Below are positions 56,791 through 64,000 of a DNA stretch of 64,000 bases, one piece after another. Under the pieces are notes generated by a model. That model did not search any database. It saw nothing but the letters and a program-made list of their open reading frames with translations, and was not told the DNA's origin. Made by a program: the position numbers and the translations under genes. Within the stretch, counting starts at the first letter, position 1; every line of letters begins with the position of its first letter. This stretch comes from Limnohabitans sp. Jir72 (lineage in GTDB: Bacteria > Pseudomonadota > Gammaproteobacteria > Burkholderiales > Burkholderiaceae_C), in the NCBI RefSeq assembly GCF_003063575.1, contig NZ_NESC01000002.1, forward strand, positions 302,516 to 366,515, read 5' to 3'.

Positions 56791-57963
56791 TCAGACGCCA
56801 TCGCCCACCTCTCGCACCGGCATGATGTGCAAAGCCCCCGGGGCAATGAGCAATTGCACCCAAGCCCCCGCTGCAGCCTGCAACCGGTCCAGTACGCGGG
56901 TCGTCAAATTCAAGGTAATGCATTGGTCAGGCAAGTCTTCTGGCACCAAGGTGCACAGACTGATTTCACCCAAAAGCAAGACCTCTGCCAAACGGCAGCG
57001 CAAGCGTGTGGCTTCGGCTTCGACCACCTCCAACACCGCACCATCCGCCATCACATCCACTTGTTCGCCATTGAGCACCCAAGTCACCGGGGTGTCGTCG
57101 TCGATCTTGTTTTTGTCCACCACCTTCAATGCAATCTTGGCGTCCAAAGGGTCTGAACCTGTCCAGCACAAACGCCCCCAGCCCTGGCTGTCTTTGAAGA
57201 AACGCCCAGCAAAATGGTTCTGAATGCCGACCAACTCGGCCACACGCGCATTGCGCGGACTGGCAAACACGCGCGCTGGCGCACCAATCTGGAGGGTCTG
57301 GCCCGCGTCCACGATCACCACGCGGTCCGCCAAGCGTCGTGCCTCGGCCAGATCATGGGTCACCAGCACCATTGGCACAGTCACCTTTTGACGCAATGCG
57401 GCCAACTCTCGATAAAGCGTCTGTCGCGTCGGCGCATCCACAGCCGAAAAAGGCTCGTCCAACAACAGCACGCCTGCCAATGCCTGGCTGACTGGGGCCT
57501 GCGGTTCGGGCATGACGCGCACCAAAGCCCGTGCCAAGGCTACGCGTTGCTGCTGCCCACCCGATAAGTGAGCAGGCCTGCGCTCGGCTAAGGTGGCCAA
57601 ACCCAAACGGCTGAGCAAGGCCTGCACATCTGCTTCAGACCATCCAGGGCCAGCGGCAAGCGCCACATTGGCCAAGGCCGTCATGTGCGGAAACAAGGCG
57701 TAATGCTGAAACACCAGACCGGCACGGCGCTGCTGCGGTGTAAGCTGAACGCCAGCGGCCGTGTTGAGCCAATCTTGTGCCGCCACACGGATGTGACCTT
57801 GCATATCCGGCGGTGTCCATAAACCTGCGATGGCACGCAGCATGCTGGTCTTGCCACTGCCCGATGGGCCGACCAAGGCCACCAACTCACCGGCACCGCA
57901 GTCGAATTCGGCTTCCAGCCGTATCGGGCTGTTCGATTGGAGTTGAACCTGCAAGCCGTGCAT
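56791..57963 (-). CDS. modC: Molybdate ABC transporter ATP-binding protein ModC
   Basis: A 390-residue ATPase: Walker A VGPSGSGKTSMLRAIAG, Q-loop LVFQHYALFPHMTALAN, signature HLSGGQQQRVALARAL, Walker B GVLLLDEPFSAVDAPTRQ and switch VLVTHDLAEA. The long C-terminal extension after residue 250 is the molybdate/sulfate TOBE-type regulatory region. The ATG overlaps the modB stop by one base (TGATG). An insertion (PEPQAPVSQALAG) precedes Walker B. Specificity for molybdate rests on ModA and ModB beside it. Confidence 0.9.
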   Translation of the reverse strand: MHGLQVQLQSNSPIRLEAEFDCGAGELVALVGPSGSGKTSMLRAIAGLWTPPDMQGHIRVAAQDWLNTAAGVQLTPQQRRAGLVFQHYALFPHMTALANVALAAGPGWSEADVQALLSRLGLATLAERRPAHLSGGQQQRVALARALVRVMPEPQAPVSQALAGVLLLDEPFSAVDAPTRQTLYRELAALRQKVTVPMVLVTHDLAEARRLADRVVIVDAGQTLQIGAPARVFASPRNARVAELVGIQNHFAGRFFKDSQGWGRLCWTGSDPLDAKIALKVVDKNKIDDDTPVTWVLNGEQVDVMADGAVLEVVEAEATRLRCRLAEVLLLGEISLCTLVPEDLPDQCITLNLTTRVLDRLQAAAGAWVQLLIAPGALHIMPVREVGDGV

Positions 57964-58643
57964 CAACGCTCCTGCAGGGCGCGGCCGCGCTGGCCCACCC
58001 GATCAAACGCCAGCACCAAGGTCAGCGCCAGCAAGGACACCCCCACCAGCGCCAGGGCCATCACATGGGCAGACGCCAGTTCCATGCCTTGCACCTTGTC
58101 ATAGAGCGACACAGAGAGGGTGCGGGTTTCGCCTTCGATGTTGCCACCCACCATCAGCACCACGCCAAACTCGCCCAAGGTATGCGCCACTGTGAGTGCC
58201 ATGCCCGCCAACAAGCCGGGCCAGGCCAGTGGAAACTCGATGCGCCAAAACGTTTGCCAGGCCGACAAACCGGACACCCAAGCGGCTTCGCGCAGGCTGT
58301 TGGGCACGGCGGCAAATGCCCGTTGAATGGGCTGCACCATGAACGGCAAATTGACCAGCACACTCACCAGCAGCAAGCCCGGCATGGTGAACACCAGCCG
58401 CCACCCAAGGGTGTGGGCCAGCCACGCGCCCAGGGCGCTGCCTTGGCCCAGCGCCACCAGAAAGTAAAACCCGATCACCGTTGGCGGCAACAGCAATGGC
58501 AAGAACAACAAAGCCTCGATGAGCGGCCGTCCCACCCAAGATGTGACCGCCAGCCATCGCGCCAAGGCCAAACCCAGCGGCAACAACACCAACGTGGTCC
58601 AGGCGGCCAGAATGAACGAAACCTTGAGAGCAGACCAATCCAT
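57963..58643 (-). CDS. modB: Molybdate ABC transporter permease ModB
   Basis: A 226-residue inner-membrane permease with five or six hydrophobic spans (ALKVSFILAAWTTLVLLPLG onward) and the permease loop EAAWVSGLSAWQTFWRIEFP. GEFGVVLMVGGNIEGETRTL is characteristic of ModB. The start MDWSALKVSF is chosen as the family opening; a longer frame overlaps modA. Between modA and modC. Confidence 0.93.
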   Translation of the reverse strand: MDWSALKVSFILAAWTTLVLLPLGLALARWLAVTSWVGRPLIEALLFLPLLLPPTVIGFYFLVALGQGSALGAWLAHTLGWRLVFTMPGLLLVSVLVNLPFMVQPIQRAFAAVPNSLREAAWVSGLSAWQTFWRIEFPLAWPGLLAGMALTVAHTLGEFGVVLMVGGNIEGETRTLSVSLYDKVQGMELASAHVMALALVGVSLLALTLVLAFDRVGQRGRALQER

Positions 58644-58675
58644 GCGCGTGATGCCGTATGTGAATAAGGCTTGAA

Positions 58676-59467
58676 TTATTGCGGCAAGCCGTAACCATGG
58701 CGCACCCATACAGCTTGCGCTGCAGGGCTCAGCAAAAAGCGGTGCCAATCCCGCGCGGCAGAACCGGCACCTTGCAACAAGACCATGCGCTGGTGCAAAG
58801 GTGCATGCAAGGCTTCAGGCAGTGGCACAAAACGCAGGCTCGCCGTCAATTCGGGCGCGGTGGCCAAGGCCAGCGCAGTGATACCCGCCTGCGCTGCGCC
58901 CGTGGCCACAAATTGTGTGGCTTGCCCGATGTTTTCTCCCAAAACAAGTTGTTGGGTACCCAGCGGGCCAGCCCCCGTGCGCTGCAACACCTGCTGCGCG
59001 GCCAACCCATACGGAGCCAAGGCCGGGTTGGCAATGGCAAATTTGTCGCCCGGTTTCATGGCCTTGACCGTCGCTTGCACACCTTGCATGAGCGGCAGTG
59101 CTGAATTTTGAGGCACCACCAGCGCCAAGCGGCCCTGCGCGTAGCGCTGCCCGGCATCGACCGTGCGCCCTGCTTTGGCCAATTCAGCCACACGTTCTTC
59201 ATCGGCCGAGATGAATTGCTCGACGGGCAAACCCTGCAAAATCTGGCGTGCCAAGTTACCGGATGCACCAAAATTCACATCCACCTCAACACCTGTTTGT
59301 TGCTTGTAAAGTCCCATCAGGTCAGCGAGTACAAACTTCAAATTACTCGCAGCAGCAATCTTGATCCGCACCGGTGCTTGTGCCTTGGCCACAAAAGGCC
59401 AGGCACACGACACCAGCAACAAGCAGCGTCGGTCGTTTTGGAACCGATTGAATCCAAGCTCGCGCAT
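58676..59467 (-). CDS. modA: Periplasmic molybdate-binding protein ModA
   Basis: A 263-residue binding protein with a signal peptide ending KAQA, then IKIAAASNLKFVLADLMGLY, VNFGASGNLARQILQGLPVE, FISADEERVAELAKAGRTVD and KFAIANPALAPYGLAAQQVL, in the ModA order. The start is uncertain; ATGs lie at 59467, 59479 and 59488, and a longer start at 59524. No modE regulator is in the window. The likely consumer is the molybdenum hydroxylase of the sox-linked operon. Confidence 0.93.
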   Translation of the reverse strand: MRELGFNRFQNDRRCLLLVSCAWPFVAKAQAPVRIKIAAASNLKFVLADLMGLYKQQTGVEVDVNFGASGNLARQILQGLPVEQFISADEERVAELAKAGRTVDAGQRYAQGRLALVVPQNSALPLMQGVQATVKAMKPGDKFAIANPALAPYGLAAQQVLQRTGAGPLGTQQLVLGENIGQATQFVATGAAQAGITALALATAPELTASLRFVPLPEALHAPLHQRMVLLQGAGSAARDWHRFLLSPAAQAVWVRHGYGLPQ

Positions 59468-59559
59468 AACGTAATGCATTTTTTGCATAGATTTAAGGTC
59501 GTTTTTCTCTGAATTGACAGGCACGAAACGGACAGCCTCCCTAAAATCGAGGCCCCGCA

Positions 59560-59578
59560 GTTACATGGCGGTTACATG
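59560..59578. promoter_or_regulatory. Direct repeat upstream of pckG
   Basis: GTTACATG occurs twice with 11-base periodicity, one helical turn apart, about 100 bases upstream of the pckG start and also close to the modA start. Such spacing suits a dimeric regulator. Observation only. Confidence 0.35.
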
Positions 59579-59609
59579 CTTGGATAACGCCAGTATGTCA
59601 GTGCCCGAT

Positions 59610-59651
59610 TCGTTTTTTCAAAGTCCCTGCTCAGAGCCTTTGAAAAAACGA
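59610..59651. promoter_or_regulatory. 14-bp perfect inverted repeat in the pckG leader
   Basis: TCGTTTTTTCAAAG and CTTTGAAAAAACGA are exact reverse complements around a 14-base loop, followed by TTTTT, and end 24 bases before the pckG ATG. As RNA it gives an AT-rich hairpin followed by a T-run, resembling an attenuator. As DNA it could be a protein operator. Confidence 0.55.
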
Positions 59652-59674
59652 TTTTTAAACTTTGGAGCTTTCCC

Positions 59675-61540
59675 ATGAACTCACCCGTGATGCAGGGCCT
59701 GAACCTCAATACGCCGGCTTACGTCAAAAACGCCAAGCTGATCGCCTGGGTCGCCGAAATGGCCGCCCTTTGCAAACCCGCCAACATTTACTGGTGTGAC
59801 GGTTCACAAGAAGAGTATGACCGCCTGTGCGCTGAATTGGTCACTGCGGGCACCTTCAAAAAGCTCAACCCCGCCAAGCGCCCCAACTCGTTCCTGGCTT
59901 GCTCTGACCCGTCGGACGTGGCCCGCGTGGAAAACCGCACTTACATCTGCTCGGCGCAAAAAGAAAATGCCGGCCCGACCAACAACTGGATGGAACCCGC
60001 GCAAATGCGCACCACACTGCAGCCCCTGTTTGACGGCTGCATGGCTGGCCGCACGATGTACGTCGTGCCTTTCTCGATGGGCCCCTTGGGTTCGCACATC
60101 AGCCACATCGGCATCGAGCTGACCGACAGCGCCTACGTCGCCGTGAACCAGAAGATCATGACCCGCATGGGCAAAGCCGTGTTTGACGTGCTGGGCACCA
60201 ACGGCGACTTTGTGCCCTGCATGCACACTGTGGGCGCTCCTTTGGCTGCTGGCCAAAAAGACACCACCAGCTGGCCTTGCAACCCCACGACCAAATACAT
60301 CGTGCACTTCCCCGAGACCCGCGAGATCTGGTCTTACGGTTCGGGCTACGGCGGCAACGCGCTGCTGGGCAAGAAGTGTTTTGCGCTGCGCATCGCCTCC
60401 AACATGGGCAAAGACCAAGGCTGGTTGGCCGAGCACATGCTCATCTTGGGCGTGACCAACCCCGAAGGCAAGAAATACCACGTTGCGGCCGCTTTCCCCA
60501 GCGCCTGCGGCAAAACCAACTTCTCGATGCTGGTGCCGCCCAAGGCCTTTGAAGGCTGGAGCGTGACCACCATCGGCGACGACATCGCCTGGGTCAAGCC
60601 CCACACCGACGGCAAGATGTACGCCATCAACCCCGAAGCCGGTTACTTTGGCGTCGCTCCTGGCACCAACATGAAGACCAACCCCAACTGCATGCTGAGC
60701 CTGCACAAGGACGTGATCTTCACCAACGTGGCCCTCACGGACGACGGCGACGTGTGGTGGGAAGGCATGGAAAAAGACACCGGCAAGCTGCCCGACCATT
60801 TGATCGACTGGCAAGGCAAGGACTGGACACCCCAGATCGCCAAGGAAACCGGCGCCAAGGCCGCTCACCCCAACGCCCGCTTCACCGTGGCCGCGGCCAA
60901 CAACCCCGCACTCGACCCCGCCTGGGACGACGCTGCAGGCGTGCCGATCGACGCCTTCATGTTTGGCGGCCGCCGCTCAACCACCGTGCCACTCGTCACT
61001 GAAGCGCGCAGCTGGACCGAAGGCGTGTACATGGCCGCGACCATGGGCTCTGAGACCACCGCTGCCGCCTTTGGCGCGCAAGGCGTGGTGCGCCGCGACC
61101 CGTTCGCGATGCTGCCGTTTTGCGGCTACAACATGAGCGACTACTTCCAGCACTGGCTCGATACCGGTGCCAAGGCCGAGGCCGCTGGCCACAAGCTGCC
61201 CGCCATGTACTGCGTGAACTGGTTCCGCAAGGGCGAAGACGGCTCGTTTGTCTGGCCTGGTTACGGCGACAACATGCGCGTGCTGAAATGGATGATCGAC
61301 CGCCTGGAAGGCAAAGCCGCTGGCCAAGACACCATGTTCGGCGTGGCCCCTACTTACAGCGAAATCACCTGGACCGGTCTGGACTTCAGCGCCGATCAGT
61401 TCAAGTCGGTCACCAGCATCGACAAAGCCGCTTGGCAAGCCGAATTCAAGCTGCACGACGAGCACTTCGCCCAGCTGTCTTACCATCTGCCCAAGGCGCT
61501 GCTGGACACCAAGGCCGATTTAGAAAAACGCCTCGGCTAA
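59675..61540 (+). CDS. pckG: Phosphoenolpyruvate carboxykinase (GTP)
   Basis: Converts oxaloacetate plus GTP to PEP, CO2 and GDP, the first step of gluconeogenesis from acids. It encodes 621 residues, full length. Motifs: [16 protein letters not shown], the GTP P-loop with reactive Cys [38 protein letters not shown] with metal-binding Asp residues, and [20 protein letters not shown]. Ribosome site GGAG precedes the ATG. Consistent with growth on organic acids, aromatics and amino acids as suggested by the rest of the window. Confidence 0.97.
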   Translation: MNSPVMQGLNLNTPAYVKNAKLIAWVAEMAALCKPANIYWCDGSQEEYDRLCAELVTAGTFKKLNPAKRPNSFLACSDPSDVARVENRTYICSAQKENAGPTNNWMEPAQMRTTLQPLFDGCMAGRTMYVVPFSMGPLGSHISHIGIELTDSAYVAVNQKIMTRMGKAVFDVLGTNGDFVPCMHTVGAPLAAGQKDTTSWPCNPTTKYIVHFPETREIWSYGSGYGGNALLGKKCFALRIASNMGKDQGWLAEHMLILGVTNPEGKKYHVAAAFPSACGKTNFSMLVPPKAFEGWSVTTIGDDIAWVKPHTDGKMYAINPEAGYFGVAPGTNMKTNPNCMLSLHKDVIFTNVALTDDGDVWWEGMEKDTGKLPDHLIDWQGKDWTPQIAKETGAKAAHPNARFTVAAANNPALDPAWDDAAGVPIDAFMFGGRRSTTVPLVTEARSWTEGVYMAATMGSETTAAAFGAQGVVRRDPFAMLPFCGYNMSDYFQHWLDTGAKAEAAGHKLPAMYCVNWFRKGEDGSFVWPGYGDNMRVLKWMIDRLEGKAAGQDTMFGVAPTYSEITWTGLDFSADQFKSVTSIDKAAWQAEFKLHDEHFAQLSYHLPKALLDTKADLEKRLG

Positions 61541-61579
61541 ACCCTTGCGGCATTGCGCTTGATCGGCGCAACACCATGA

Positions 61580-61612
61580 AACCGCCCCGGCCATAAACCG
61601 GGGCGGTTTTTT
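61580..61612 (+). terminator. Rho-independent terminator of pckG
   Basis: Stem ACCGCCCCGG / CCGGGGCGGT with a seven-base loop followed by a T-run; it overlaps the end of the convergent lipoprotein gene by two bases. Confidence 0.92.
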
Positions 61613-62270
61613 ATGGAACCCAGACGACTCGGCCATCAATCGCGTAGGCTTTGCAGCCTTGTGCTCGCTTTTCACAGCGCGAAAGAGCCCGGGAAAGTGC
61701 GTCAGGACTTTCATTTTCCAAGTTTTGTGGTTGGCCCCATGTGGAATTCCAGGTGCCATCGGGTGCAATCACAAAGGCTTTTGGTGGTGTTTTGCTAACC
61801 CAATCACGATAGCCTTCACGGCCCCGTGCGTTCAGATAAGGCACGGCATCCACATCGGCCACTGCTGCGAAATCTTTGTCGACATCCACACTTGGCGTGG
61901 AGATGACAGTGGGTCTTGAAGTAATGCATTTTTTGAGAATTTGCGCCTGACTGATGGCATCGTATTCACCTTTAAGTCTTGCATATTCGGCTTCTTGCTG
62001 CTTGGTTCCACCCAAAGCGAAAAGTGCTGGCCAAAACAAAACAGCACCCACAACGCCAATGGCCTTGTCATTGCTGGCGGCCTGATCCAGCCTGACGCCC
62101 AACTGCTTCACCCTGACCAAAATCCTGTTGGACTCCTGCGCCAGTTGATCACAATCGTAAGATTGGTACTGAACAGGCGAGATGTACTCAGCAGTGATTT
62201 TTTGAGATGCAGTTGAACACCCCACCAATACAGCCGCCACACTTAAAACGGTCATTGTTTTTGAATACAT
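61611..62270 (-). CDS. Putative lipoprotein with a conserved C-terminal domain
   Basis: A 219-residue protein. The signal MYSKTMTVLSVAAVLVGCST has the lipobox LVGC with Cys18, so it should be lipid-anchored. The next segment (ISPVQYQSYDCDQLAQESNR) matches a family of small proteobacterial lipoproteins, and VVGAVLFWPALFAL is a hydrophobic segment within it. The C-terminal part (REGYRDWVSKTPPKAFVIAP, then CEKRAQGCKAYAIDGRVVWV) is a separate small domain. Ribosome site GGAGATCCT. Less GC-rich than the neighbours. Function unknown. Confidence 0.8.
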   Translation of the reverse strand: MYSKTMTVLSVAAVLVGCSTASQKITAEYISPVQYQSYDCDQLAQESNRILVRVKQLGVRLDQAASNDKAIGVVGAVLFWPALFALGGTKQQEAEYARLKGEYDAISQAQILKKCITSRPTVISTPSVDVDKDFAAVADVDAVPYLNARGREGYRDWVSKTPPKAFVIAPDGTWNSTWGQPQNLENESPDALSRALSRCEKRAQGCKAYAIDGRVVWVP

Positions 62271-62349
62271 AGGATCTCCAAAAAATACACATAGACCCAA
62301 ATATAACCAATTCAAAGAGCATATTTGTCCAGTCACCCACACCCTTTCA

Positions 62350-63285
62350 ATGGTAAAAAAAACACCCTTCTCATCGCTGCTGTCTTCTCGCCACCGTCTG
62401 GCCCTGTGGCTTTTGTGGTTCACCCCGGCCATGTGGTCGGTCAATTACATCGTGGCCCGCACAGCGCCCGGGGTGGTGCAGCCCCATGTGCTGGCCTTGG
62501 GCCGCTGGGGACTGGCCGGTCTGGTACTGGCCTGCGTGGCCCGCCATGAACTGTGGCACCAACGCCAAAGCACCCTCAAAGCAGCTTGGCAATACCTGGT
62601 GCTGGGTACCCTGGGCATGCTCATTTGCGGCGCCTGGGTTTACCGGGGCGCACAGACCACCTCGGCCATCAACATCGCCTTGATCTACGCAGCCTCACCC
62701 GTGCTGATCACGGTAGGCGCGGTCTTGTGGCTGGGCGAGCGCTTTTCTTGGCGGCAAGCGGCGGGGGTGCTGATCGCCATGGCGGGGGTTTTCCATGTGG
62801 TGGTCAAGGGCCAATGGCTGTCGCTGGGCCAAGTGCAATGGGTGGCGGGCGACGGCTGGATCGTGCTGTGCATGGTGGCTTGGGCCGCGTATGCCCTGCT
62901 GCTCAAGAAATGGCCCAGCCCTTTGGGCGCCACCGCACGGCTGGCCGCTACGGCCTTGGGCGGTTCGCTGGTCTTGCTGCCCTTTGCAGCGGCTGAATGG
63001 TGGGCTGCCGACCGGCCAGCCTGGTCCGCCACCGCCACCTGGCTGGTGCTGACCGCAGCCGTGGTGCCGGGCATCGGCGCTTACTGGGCTTACGGGTTTT
63101 GTCAAAAAATGCTCGGTGCCAGCCGCGTGGCCGCCAGCCTGTACCTGGGTCCTTTGTATGGCGGCTTGACCGCTTGGGCCGTGCTGGGCGAGCCCATGGG
63201 CTGGCACCACATCTTGGGCGCGGGCCTGATCTTGCCGGGCATTTACCTGGCTTCCAAACAAGTGCCTGAGACAGCCAAGTCCTGA
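62350..63285 (+). CDS. EamA/DMT-superfamily transporter
   Basis: A 311-residue inner-membrane protein with ten predicted helices in two EamA repeats. The first begins LALWLLWFTPAMWSVNYIVA with RTAPGVVQPHVLALGRWGLA, and the second begins GDGWIVLCMVAWAAYALLLK. It ends LGAGLILPGIYLASKQ. DMT transporters usually export amino acids or metabolites; the substrate is unknown. No partner gene. Its terminator appears to be cut by the IS element. Confidence 0.92.
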   Translation: MVKKTPFSSLLSSRHRLALWLLWFTPAMWSVNYIVARTAPGVVQPHVLALGRWGLAGLVLACVARHELWHQRQSTLKAAWQYLVLGTLGMLICGAWVYRGAQTTSAINIALIYAASPVLITVGAVLWLGERFSWRQAAGVLIAMAGVFHVVVKGQWLSLGQVQWVAGDGWIVLCMVAWAAYALLLKKWPSPLGATARLAATALGGSLVLLPFAAAEWWAADRPAWSATATWLVLTAAVVPGIGAYWAYGFCQKMLGASRVAASLYLGPLYGGLTAWAVLGEPMGWHHILGAGLILPGIYLASKQVPETAKS

Positions 63286-63301
63286 AAGCGCGAGCCCCAT
63301 G

Positions 63302-63317
63302 AAAAAAGCCTCCCGAG
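63302..63317 (+). terminator. Left half of a terminator, interrupted by the IS element
   Basis: AAAAAAGCCTCCCGAG looks like the left arm of a hairpin of the same design as two intact terminators in the window (AAAAAAGCC...). The matching right arm is absent because the IS begins at the next base. The reverse complement CTCGGGAGGC followed by T residues is expected past the other end of the IS. Confidence 0.6.
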
Positions 63318-63344
63318 TGAACTGCACCCCAAAAGTTGGACACC
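63318..63344 (+). repeat. Left inverted terminal repeat of the IS
   Basis: Begins TGAACTGCACCCCAAAAG and runs through TTGGACACC. It passes into an internal hairpin (CCAAAAGTTGGA / TCCAACCTTTGG, 63329-63358, one mismatch) just before orfA. The exact inner boundary cannot be set without the right end. Confidence 0.75.
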
Positions 63345-63368
63345 AATCCAACCTTTGGGGTGTTTTTC

Positions 63369-63899
63369 ATGACGAAGTACGACGAGAAATTTAAAAAATC
63401 TGTTGTTCAAGATTACTTAGCCGGTGGGGGTGGCTACACAAAGCTTTCTGCCAAGTACGGAGTCAATGATGGACAGATACGGCATTGGGTGGGCGCCTTT
63501 CTTCAAAACGGCGATAGTGGGCTAACCAAGAAGTCCAGTCATTACAGCGCTGAATTTAAGCTGCGTGTCCTAGAGCACATGTGGCGCGAAGAGCTTTCGT
63601 TTAACCAGACCATTCACTTGTTTGATCTGCGCGGGGGCACTGGAGTTGTCTCGGATTGGGAGCGCAAGTACCATGAGGGCGGTATCACAGCATTAGCTCC
63701 CAAGCCCCGAGGGCGCCCAAAACCGATGAAACCTCCCGAACCCACTACGCCCTCTAGCGAGCAGCCCGTGCAGGACAAAACGTTGCAAGAGCTGCAACGC
63801 GAAAATGAGTACTTGCGAGCGGAGGTGGCTTATCTAAAAAAGTTGGATGCCTTAGTTCGAGCCAAGCAGCAGGCTGCGCAGACAAAGCGAAAGCCCTGA
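63369..63899 (+). CDS. IS3-family transposase OrfA
   Basis: A 176-residue DNA-binding protein with two helix-turn-helix units (KFKKSVVQDYLAGGGGYTKL with SAKYGVNDGQIRHWV, and EFKLRVLEHMWREELSFNQT) and a C-terminal leucine-zipper-like coil (LQELQRENEYLRAEVAYLKK). The start is ATG at the first conserved residue; a longer upstream frame runs through the terminal repeat. Programmed frameshifting near its 3' end should give the OrfAB transposase. Confidence 0.92.
   Translation: MTKYDEKFKKSVVQDYLAGGGGYTKLSAKYGVNDGQIRHWVGAFLQNGDSGLTKKSSHYSAEFKLRVLEHMWREELSFNQTIHLFDLRGGTGVVSDWERKYHEGGITALAPKPRGRPKPMKPPEPTTPSSEQPVQDKTLQELQRENEYLRAEVAYLKKLDALVRAKQQAAQTKRKP
63836..63842 (+). promoter_or_regulatory. Slippery heptamer for -1 frameshifting (A AAA AAG)
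   Basis: In the OrfA frame the codons are CTA AAA AAG, so the heptamer is A AAA AAG. A -1 slip continues into an open frame with no stop to the end of the window. This is the usual IS3-family signal. Confidence 0.85.
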
Positions 63900-64000
63900 T
63901 CGAACTAAGGCAGCATCACCCCTTGGCCACTTTGCTCCAGGTGGCCGAGCTGCCTCGCAGCACGTTTTACTACCAAGTCAAGGCGCTGCAAAGGGATGAC
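63842..64000 (+). CDS. IS3-family transposase OrfB, N-terminal part (3' partial)
   Basis: The -1 frame relative to OrfA is open to the window edge and encodes KALIELRQHHPLATLLQVAE and LPRSTFYYQVKALQRDD, the helix-turn-helix segment that starts OrfB in the IS150 group. The DDE integrase domain lies beyond the window. No separate start codon with a ribosome site is visible, so it is probably made as OrfAB. Confidence 0.85.

Larger units (their letters stand above)
63318..64000 (+). mobile_element. IS3-family insertion sequence, IS150-like (3' truncated by window end)
   Basis: Left terminal repeat starting TGAACTGCACCCC, then an OrfA helix-turn-helix gene, an A-rich slippery site and the beginning of OrfB in the -1 frame. 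This order is diagnostic of the IS3 family; the TG-ACTGCACCC end is that of the IS150 group. The catalytic DDE region and right end lie outside the window. Confidence 0.9.

Noticed and set aside
59471..59485. 15-base sequence GTAATGCATTTTTTG that occurs again near 61921
   Set aside because: One copy overlaps the modA start region and the other is coding in the lipoprotein gene; no further context is shared, so chance in AT-rich sequence is likely.
59514..59547. TTGACA and TAAAAT considered as a promoter for pckG
   Set aside because: Spacing is 22 bases, too long for a sigma-70 promoter.

Overview
The window looks like a chromosomal segment of a high-GC betaproteobacterium, most likely Burkholderiales/Comamonadaceae (Limnohabitans-, Polaromonas- or Rhodoferax-like). 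This is inferred from protein style, not from a marker gene: six orphan Bug-type solute receptors, three CaiB/BaiF CoA-transferases, a one-module MetH, monomeric NADP isocitrate dehydrogenase, GTP-type PEP carboxykinase and a histidine pathway running through HutF/HutG. No rRNA, tRNA or CRISPR array was seen.

Layout. 1-6.4 kb is a defence island, visibly more AT-rich than the rest: the end of hsdS, an AAA ATPase plus HNH nuclease pair resembling Septu (PtuA/PtuB), then hsdR, all overlapping or abutting in one operon, followed by a broken fragment. 6.4-16 kb is one leftward histidine/urocanate operon: a TauT-type ABC importer, hutC, hutU, hutD, hutI, hutF, hutG, with no hutH. Two similar palindromic sites upstream are candidate HutC operators. 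16-18.4 kb holds an acyl-CoA ligase flanked by gene remnants and a palindromic repeat. 18.4-31.4 kb is acyl-CoA catabolism: a leftward operon (CoA-transferase, MaoC hydratase, two Bug receptors, CoA-transferase, two acyl-CoA dehydrogenases, enoyl-CoA hydratase) divergent from a LysR regulator, then a D-aminoacylase-like amidohydrolase, another Bug receptor and a third CoA-transferase.

31.5-36 kb carries a small His/Ala-rich protein, the homocysteine-methyltransferase module of MetH, queC and recQ. 36-40.7 kb is a tightly overlapping leftward operon joining a two-subunit molybdenum hydroxylase (2Fe-2S plus molybdopterin subunits) to soxX, soxY, soxZ and soxA; soxB and soxCD are absent and SoxY lacks the usual GGCGG tail. 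40.8-45.9 kb is housekeeping: DUF3297, a YegD-like Hsp70, icd, a YebC-family protein. 45.9-53.8 kb is an aromatic ring-cleavage gene set (flavin hydroxylase, extradiol dioxygenase, FAH-family hydrolase, ACMSD-like decarboxylase, GlcG-like protein, Bug receptor) divergent from a second LysR gene and a further Bug receptor. 53.9-63.3 kb holds a DAHP synthase, a sixth Bug receptor, a thioesterase, a 44-residue membrane protein, modABC, pckG, a lipoprotein and an EamA exporter. The window ends inside an IS3-family (IS150-like) element that seems to have split the EamA terminator.

How it fits together: most of the window serves scavenging of organic acids, histidine/urocanate and aromatics. Periplasmic receptors capture the acids, CoA-transferases or ligase activate them, and dehydrogenases and hydratases oxidise them. 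The products feed central metabolism, where icd and pckG act. ModABC would supply molybdate to the molybdenum hydroxylase of the sox-linked operon. The two points most worth following are the Septu-like pair nested inside the type I restriction operon and the molybdenum hydroxylase-SoxXYZA operon with a non-canonical SoxY.
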